This document shows, piece after piece, positions 57,486-64,000 of a stretch of 64,000 nucleotides of DNA. Origin of the DNA: Elymus sibiricus. Its lineage: Eukaryota > Streptophyta > Magnoliopsida > Poales > Poaceae. How positions within the stretch are numbered: position 1 is the stretch's first letter; every line of letters starts with the position of its first letter. The notes under the pieces are model-generated. The model did no database searches. It was not told the DNA's origin and was given only the letters and a program-made list of their open reading frames with translations. The DNA is taken from assembly GCA_039707655.1 (NCBI GenBank), contig CM077665.1, positions 290,846,205 to 290,910,204 of the forward strand. Direction: 5' to 3'. The translations under genes were made by a program, and so were the position numbers.

Positions 57486-58249
57486 ATGGCTAGTTCTTCT
57501 TCCGCTCGCTTTACTCCCAAAGATGATGTAGTAGATTTCAAACAAAGGGGAGGAGAAAGTTTAAAAGATGCATGGTATAGGATTTGCTTTGCTCAAATAA
57601 AGAAACTAAAAAGTTATCCACCACTACCTTGCTTCACAATTTTTATGTTGGTGTGACCACTTGGTATAGATTTGTACTTGACACCATCACCGGTGGGAAC
57701 TTGTTAATGTGTCACACCTTGGATGCCTACACCGAAATTGAAAATCTTGTAGGGACACCACCCATCATTTTTAATGAAACAAATTTAACCTTGGAACATG
57801 TTATGCAAAGGCTTGATGCTATTGAAAAGAATATGATCACAAATAAACCAATTGAGGAGTTGGATAAAAAACTTCATAATCATATCACTCAACTTGGGTC
57901 ACGGGTAGGAATGACTTTGAAAACCTTAAAGGAAAAGGACACTACTATTGATGAGAGGATAGAACAAGGCTTGAATAGAATTGACAAAATGGAAGAGGTC
58001 ATTGAAAAAGTAGGTTCCGCTTTCACACCTTCTAAAGCTAGTACCTCTCAAAACAATAACCCCAAGTTCATATATATTCTGAAGAGTATTAGTACACCTC
58101 CTACCAAAAGGAACGAGGATCTAAAGATGATTAGTGTTCATCCCAACTTTCTAAATTTGATAGAAGATCCTATTGACAAGCCTCCTATTTACCCTATTAT
58201 CCAAGGTTGTGTTATTAAGGAGCTTGATGTCAAAGATGACCACACTTGA
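57486..58249 (+). pseudogene. I gag remnant, frameshifted
   Basis: The ATG at 57486 opens MASSSSARF and runs through GESLKDAWYRICFAQ, a standard gag capsid motif. The frame then stops at 57654. The following gag sequence (TTTLLHNFYVGVTTWYRF, TGGNLLMCHTLDAYTEIENL) is in another frame, open from 57584 to 58249. The second frame continues with a coiled-coil-like stretch (LEHVMQRLDAIEKNM...IEQGLNRIDKMEEVIEKV). No zinc knuckle or protease follows. A frameshift near 57600 breaks it. Confidence 0.78.
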
Positions 58250-59844
58250 AACTATGCATTATGCCTAGCTAGGGGCATAAAACAATAGCGCTTGTTGGGA
58301 GGCAACCCAATAGTTATCTTTAATTTTTTGCTTTAAACTTTCTGTTTATTTTTAATAACATGATTATTTCCTCTGTAATTATTATGTTTTTGTGTTTAAA
58401 TTAGTGTCTGTGCCAAGTAAAGCCTTTGGGATGACTCACAAGATGAGTAGAATCGATGCTGAAACAAAACAGAAACTTTTAACTCTAGTACAGAAAATTT
58501 TATTTTTTACTGGAGCGTGATAATGATCTGAAATTTTTACACAGTGTTTCTATACAAATTTTCGAGGTTTTCCTATTTTTTTCAGTATTTTTAGAGTTAC
58601 AGAAGTATAGGTTCTCTACAGATTTCTACAGACTGTTTTGGTTTAGACAGATTCTGTTTTTGCTTGCATAGTTGCTTGCTTTTTATGCTATGGATTGTAT
58701 CGGGGGGTATAAGCAATGGAGAAGTTAGAATACAGTACCAATTATGCATTTATGAAATTTTAATCTATTTATAACAGTACCTAAAGTATGCAATATGTTT
58801 CTTATACTAACGGATCTCACGAAGTTTTGTTGAGTTTTGTGTGATTGAAGTTTTCAAGTTTTGGGTGTTATTATGATGGACAATGGAATAAGGAGTAGCA
58901 AGAAGCTAAGCTTGGGGATTCCCAAAGCACCCCAAGGTAATATTTTAAAGGAGACTCAAGCGTCTAAGCTTGGGGATGCCCCGGAAGGCATCCCCTCTTT
59001 TGTCTCAAATCCATCGGTATGTCACCTGAAGCTCTATTTTTATTCGTCACATGATATGAGTTTTGCTTGGAGCGTCATTTGCTTTAGTTTGATTTTACTT
59101 TCAGTTTGCCACAATCATTGTTCGCTGGACACACCTATTTAATAGAGACACACCTTCATCATAATTTGTTAGAATACTCTATGTGCTTCACTTATCTTTT
59201 GAGCTTAGCAGTTGCTCTAGTACTTCACTTATATCTTTTTGAGCACGGTGGCGTGTAGATTTTATAGAAATAATTTCACTCTCGTTCTTCACTTATATTT
59301 GTTTGGGAGTTAATAAATAGTGATGGTAATTTGCATGGGTCATAAGACTAGTCCAAAAATATTAGGTATTCAATGAGTGATAATCAAAACCATCATGTAG
59401 CACATATAGGGAAATTGTGGGTCAATGATATTGATGTGGTAATATGAAATAGGCGTGAGTTCATAATTGTTAAACCATAGAAGTGTTGCTATTAAGAGAG
59501 GTTGAACCTTTTGTTCATCTAAAAATTAAAGAGGCATGGTGATGATGTGTGAGCATTTCTATTCCTCGTTGAAATCCTAGTGTTGTTTCGGGTCGGAAGC
59601 GCGCGATGGTTAACTCCTACCAACCTCTTCCCTCGGGTCATGCGAGTAGTACTTTAATTTATGATAAACTAATCCAACTTTGAAATAAGTATATGAATTC
59701 TTTATGACTAATGTGAAACCATGGACATACGCAATCTCACCTTCTCATAATTTGCTAACCTCTCCGGTACCGTGCATAGCCCGTTCTCACCTCGAGGATA
59801 GGTGCAACTTTTGCCGGTGCATCCAAACCCCGTGACATGACACG
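58250..59844 (+). other. I 3' non-coding region
   Basis: No pol. It has TTGGGAGGCAACCCAATAG (58294) and a repeated AAGCTTGGGGAT pair near 58910 and 58970, next to an inverted repeat GGGATGCC...GGCATCCC. The remainder is AT-rich without recognisable genes, up to the H insertion after ACACG. Confidence 0.6.
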
Positions 59845-60740
59845 TGTCGGCATTTTGGGAACGGGGGTACCCAGACCTACCTGCCCGTGGCCCAGGGCAT
59901 GGCCCGCCTCGTCAGCCAGGCACGGCCTGGCGCGACTCCACTCAAGACAAGGCCCTCGCGAGGACCCCAGGCTCGCGAGGGAGAACAGCACCAAGACCGG
60001 CCGGGGGTGGGCCTCCTCAGGACCCCTCTGGAGCGGCGGAGATCTCTATGCGGAACCCAGCCTCAGGAGTCAAGGATGACGCAAGGAAGGACAGGCGGGC
60101 GCCAGCGCGCCAGGCGGTGCAGTTTCCCTTTTAGTGCAAAGGGAGCAGGGACGTACGCGGGTTCCCAAAGTGCCTCCCAAAGGTTTCCATTCCGGTGCAA
60201 TAAGACCACGACCACGAGCCCAGCAGGGCGGATGTCATCGCCGAGCCCACCTCTGCATCATCGACAGCTACTTTGCAGGCGAAGACCACCTTTCGACAGG
60301 GCGGATATGTACTCCTGTCCCCCTTCAAATTTGGCCGTAGTGGGATCCCTTCCCGCCATTGCGATAAGGGAAGAGGACCCGGGCCACTGCTATATATCGA
60401 GGCTAGGCTGCACTGTAGAGAGGGGGACAGATGCACCAACGCAAGACAAGGCTGAGAGCCAAGAACACCACTCAAGCGCCCTCGCGAGGCTCGAGACCAC
60501 TGTACTAGTTCATCCACCACACCTCCCCGAGAGGCAATCCACGAAAGCAGGAGTAGGGTATTACGCTTCGCAGCGGCCCGAACCTGGGTAAACCACCATG
60601 TTCATCTTCTTCCTCGTCATCGTGCGAGTTCGCCGTAGTAACCATCGTGTAGCGAGCTAAGTAGGGCGAAGCTGCAGGGGATCTTCGCACACGCCCCTGT
60701 GTTCGAACCTTGAGGGTTTTGCGGAGCCCAAAATACGACA
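59845..60740 (+). repeat. H 5' LTR
   Basis: Same organisation as the G LTR. The TATA region near 60391 reads CTATATATCGAGG, one base off the G version. The AGCAGGAGTAGGGTATTA...CCCGAACCTGGGTAAA block lies at 60546-60594. Confidence 0.93.
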
Positions 60741-60811
60741 TTTGGCGTGCCAGGTAGGGGGTGTGTCGAAGTCTTCCTGAAGCCGAGCTCTTCTTCCACC
60801 TCGCCGCTCCG

Positions 60812-62383
60812 ATGTCTGACACCCGCCGAGCCCGCACCGAGCGCCGGGCTGCCCGCGTTGCTCAGACGGCACCCGTCGGCCACGCCGACACGTGTCGGTC
60901 CCCCTCACCTGTGGCCAACGCCGCCACGGGCCCGGATGCCCATGAACGACAAGACTCCTCCCAGCCGGTTACCGCGCGGCGCGACGGCCACATCGCCACT
61001 CCGTCGATCGTTCTAGCTACCGGGTCGTCCTCCCACGTTCGGCCCGGGCCGGCGCGCGGTTCGGGCGCACTCGCTATGGCGAACGAGCTGCTCTGCTACC
61101 GCTCCGCCCCCGACCGCTACGACGACTGGCTTCGGCGCATCGCGGAGCTCGTCAGTGCTGCCGGCGACGCTTTAGCGCTCTCCTACTCATTTCGACCCCG
61201 GCCTTCCCTGGCAGACGACGTGGCCCACGATGCGCCGCCACCTCCTCCGCAACGCGACGTCGACCCCGACCCCGAGCCTAGGCGTGGAGCGCGCCCGCGT
61301 GACCAGCCCTGCGAACCGCCGACAAGGGCAAGAGATGAAGTAAGCTGCCAGGTGGTGCCCCGGCCGCGCGTCGACCTGCGTGCGCTCCCCGCGCTGCCGA
61401 ACCAGCGTCGCGACCGGGCACCACTCGAGGCGGCCCCTCAGGAGCGCCAAGACCGCCCCCCACCCGCACACGCAGCACCCGTCGAGCCAGTGGGGTGCCT
61501 CGCCATCGCCCCGGAGCTCCATCCAACCACGTGGCCCTGCAAGTTCAAGCCCGACCTACCCCCTCGCTACGACGGCACCCTGGATCCCGCCGAGTTCCTA
61601 TAGCTCTACTCGCTGAGCATCCGGGCGGCCGGTGGGGACGACAAGGTCATGGCGTGCTGGTTCCCCATGGCGCTCAAGGGCGGCACGCTCTCCTGGCTCC
61701 TCAACCTCCCGGAGGGATCCGTCACCTCCTGGGATGACCTGCGCAAGCGCTTCGTCGCCAACTTCCAAGGTACCCGCGACCGCGCGTTCACCATGAACGA
61801 CATGCGGCGTGTAAAGTAGCAGGAGGGAGAGACCCTGCACAAGTTCATACAGCGCTTTATGACTACGCGCCTCAAGGTCCCAAAGGCGTCGGATTAGGCT
61901 ATCATCTCCGCATTCACCGATGGCATCATGGACCTCAAGATGAAAGAGGAGCTCGCCATGAACGACGAACTGTGCTCAGCCCTGGAGATGTTCAACCTGG
62001 CGAACAGGTGCGCCAAGGCCGAAGAGGGTCGCCTGTCACTCCGTGAGCCTCCGGTCGCACAGCCAGAGGAAAAGAAGACCAATGCCAAGGAGGCGAAGCG
62101 CAAGGCCCCAGCGGTGCTTGCGGCCGAGCCTGAGGCGAAGCGAAGCCGAGGCGAGGAACACCCCGCAATGGGGAGACCGACCTGCATCTTCAAATGGCAC
62201 CAACAACCACGACACCGCCGACTGCCAGGAACTCAGGCTAGTCCGAGCCGAACACTTCGGCCGGCGCCCTGGACGCACCGACCGTGGCTTCGGACACGGC
62301 GGAGGCCGCGGTGGAGGCCGTTGGGACAACCAGGAACCGCGTCAGGGGTGGCGAGACCAGCCTCAGGAGGACTGCTGGCGTGA
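60812..62383 (+). pseudogene. H gag, three TAG stops and a frameshift
   Basis: The ATG at 60812 opens MSDTRRARTERRAARV. Near 61560 come PPRYDGTLDPAEF and then the capsid core (IRAAGGDDKVMACWFPMALK, LNLPEGSVTSWDDL, FVANFQGT, HKFIQRF, AFTDGIMDLKMKEELA). Stops TAG at 61601, 61817 and 61895 are all in one frame, each where Gln would be natural. A shift near 62190 splits the zinc knuckle: its first Cys is in this frame (TCIF) and HDTADC in the next. The frame's end at 62383 is a shadow past that shift. It is the capsid and nucleocapsid gene, inactive. Confidence 0.85.
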
Positions 62384-63353
62384 TCAGGCTCGGGAGGACC
62401 GCTGGCGCGATCAGGCCCGGGAGGACCGCTGGCGCGATGACCCTCCGGAGGGGTCACGCCGCGGCCAACCTCGTGAGGCCCGTCGTCGTGAGGCCGGCCT
62501 ACCACCACTACCGCCACCACCCCGAAGGAAGGAAGAGGACAGGAAGGATGATGGGGCTGGGGGCTTCCAGGAGGTCAGGGCGGTAGCCTGTATCCCGGGC
62601 GGCGCCCAAGCCCCAGCATCGAACCGCGTTTTCAAGCAGTTCGCGCGGGAGGTGAACGCGGCTCTCCCAAAGCCCGAGGCCATGCGCCCCCTCAAGTGGT
62701 CCCAGACTGCAATCACCTTTGACTCGAGGGATCAGCTCAGGTGCTCGGCCATGGCCGGCAGGCTCCCCATGCTGTGCACTCCAACCATCAGCAACGTCCT
62801 CGTCACCAAGACCCTCATCGACAGTGGAGCAGGGCTCAATGTCCTCTCCATTGAGACCTTCGAGACGCTCCAAGTACCGTACGACCAGCTCATGCCGAGC
62901 AAGCCCTTCTCGGGAGTCACTGATGGGTCCACCGTCCCCATTGGGCAAGTACGCCTGCCCGTCACCTTCGGCGGACGCAAGAACTACCACACCGAGATCA
63001 TCGTCTTCGACATCGCCCACATCCACCTCCCGTACAACGCAATCCTTGGGTACCCGGCCCTCGCCAAGTTCATGGAGGCGACTCATCACGACTACAACGT
63101 CCTCAAGATGCCAGGGAGTGGTGGCGTCATCACCGTCGCCTGCGATGAGAAGGATGCCGTCTGCTCCCTCGAGCGTGCATACCGCGTTGCTGCGGCCAAG
63201 CGCTCGGGCGACGAGGAGGATGCCCTGCCTCATGTGGACACATGCAAGAAGAAGAAGCAGCTCATCCCCGTGGGGCGCCACGGGGCTGGAGCCCCCAAGG
63301 GCGGGGCCTCAGGCTCTGCACCCAGGGATGGGGCCCCACCTTCCATCGCATAG
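62200..63353 (+). pseudogene. H gag C terminus and aspartic protease
   Basis: The frame (open from 62043) becomes meaningful after the gag shift, with NNHDTADCQELRLVRAEHFG. An Arg/Asp/Gln repeat follows (WRDQAREDR twice and variants). The protease has TLIDSGAGLNVLS (catalytic Asp near 62820), then FSGVTDGSTVPIGQVRLPVTFG, FDIAHIHLPYNAILGYPAL and KMPGSGGVITVACD, which resembles the protease end of B. It ends at TAG 63351; the same frame runs on beyond. The domain itself looks complete but depends on a broken gag. Confidence 0.83.
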
Positions 63354-63785
63354 GAAAGCGCGCTCGGCGTCCCCCTTGGGTTGGGCTTGGGGGCTTCCAT
63401 CCGGGAGGCCCTTGGCTCGGCTGGTGAGACAAGGGAGGCGCTCAGGCACAACCTGAGGGCGTGTCTTGACGCACGACTGCCAGAGCCAGGAGCACGGCGC
63501 GAGGTGCCAAGCTCGCAAGAATCCGTCATCAGAGCGATCGAGAAGCTTCAGGTGGCACAGGCCGAGCGAGGTGGGGACTGCCCTGCACCACCAATCGTAG
63601 CCGCCATTGTCAGCCCGGTCGACCAGCCACGCATCTGCGTCAGCACGCTCGCAATCAATAGGGCCGCGTCTCAGGGCCCCTTTTGGCCAACGCGTGTTGA
63701 CCACGGGTGGGTCTACCCGCACAACTACGTCCGCATGCCCTTCGGCCTGGCGAAGGCAAGCGCCACGTTCCAGCGCCTGGCCTGA
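63354..63785 (+). pseudogene. H reverse transcriptase remnant, internally deleted
   Basis: In the protease frame, after TAG 63351, the sequence continues open for 143 codons and contains YVRMPFGLAKASATFQR, the conserved segment just before the catalytic YxDD region of Ty3/gypsy reverse transcriptase. The distance from protease is far shorter than normal, so the N-terminal part is deleted. A TGA at 63783 follows, and no YxDD motif is visible before the window ends. The last 215 bases show no recognisable coding sequence. Confidence 0.75.
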
Positions 63786-64000
63786 GCCATGCTCATACCG
63801 TGCCTGGCGAGGCGCGACGAGGAGTTGGAGGAGATGCCCGGGCCGAGCAGGGGTCCCGAGCCCTGGGAGATGACGGGCTCGTGAGGGCCGCGCTCGTGGA
63901 GGTGCAAGATCAGGCTACGACGGCAGCTTCGGCTCTTCAGCGGCATGGCCACCAGGTGACTTTTTGTTGGCCCTTGCCAGGTAACTTTTTGGTTCACTCC

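Larger units (their letters stand above)
55741..59844 (+). mobile_element. element I: gypsy-type element, 5' part, entered by H
   Basis: An LTR of 1,572 bases (55741-57312) begins TGATACATCTCCAACG and ends CACAAGTATCA. It is followed after a short gap by primer site TGGCACTGTTGCCGGGGA (57324-57341). It lies in D after AGGGG, the expected duplication. The interior has a frameshifted gag remnant and then no pol before H begins. The LTR start is of a type very common in wheat (from memory). The 3' half is outside the window. Confidence 0.85.
59845..64000 (+). mobile_element. element H: gypsy-type element of the G family, 5' part
   Basis: An LTR of 896 bases (59845-60740) begins TGTCGGCATTTTGGGAACGG and ends AATACGACA. 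It is followed by primer site TTTGGCGTGCCAGGTAGGG. It is clearly homologous to the LTRs of G. The interior carries gag with stops, protease and a shortened reverse transcriptase. ACACG (59840-59844) is the expected left duplication. The 3' LTR lies outside the window. Confidence 0.9.

Overview
This window looks like intergenic DNA from a large grass genome, most probably a Triticeae species (wheat, barley, rye or Aegilops). It holds no host gene that I can support. Almost every base can be assigned to nested LTR retrotransposons, plus one Stowaway MITE. The Triticeae assignment is inference from the density and style of the nested elements and from the MITE ends (CTCCCTCCGTTCC with a TA duplication). 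Family names are from memory and are given only as likenesses.

Layout. (1) 1-10674, minus: a Ty1/copia element running off the left edge, with decayed gag-pol at 1-2040 and a 5' LTR at 2095-10674. That LTR is split by a complete non-coding element, X1 (2779-9837, duplication CATAT). (2) 10675-29487, plus: a large non-coding element (C) of the large-LTR, LARD-like kind. It is interrupted by a giant solo-LTR-like relative A (11251-16690, duplication AGCTT), by gypsy element B (17289-26716, duplication CCACC) and by a MITE (27552-27709). (3) 29488-37427: the 5' LTR and gag start of element X2, inserted in C. X2 is split by E (30245-37392) and then by D (37428 to 55740 or beyond), both large and non-coding and both on the minus strand. 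(4) D contains F (42443-54392, duplication GTCGG), and F contains G (44132-50441, duplication CGCCC/CACCC). (5) D is also entered at 55741 by element I, which carries element H from 59845 to the right edge. The deepest visible stack is C > X2 > D > F > G, five levels.

How the parts work together. No element here encodes a complete gag-pol set. B keeps gag and protease but shows no reverse transcriptase or integrase. H keeps gag, protease and a scrap of reverse transcriptase. G, F, X1, and the large elements have little or no sense coding capacity, so all look non-autonomous. B and G each carry a gene antisense to the element near the 3' LTR, as known for the Tat lineage of Ty3/gypsy. The copy in B is broken by stops and a lost splice acceptor. 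The copy in G is intact: TATA box, 75-base GT-AG intron and a 262-residue coiled-coil protein.

Main candidates for new biology: (a) seven perfect 13-bp palindromes TCGGTNNNACCGA just upstream of the TATA box in the copia LTR; (b) the intact spliced antisense gene in G; (c) a phase-compatible pair of terminal exons inside giant LTR A; (d) paired pol III-like A/B boxes in A; (e) PPT-like GGGGGCTA motifs repeated through the 3' regions of several families.
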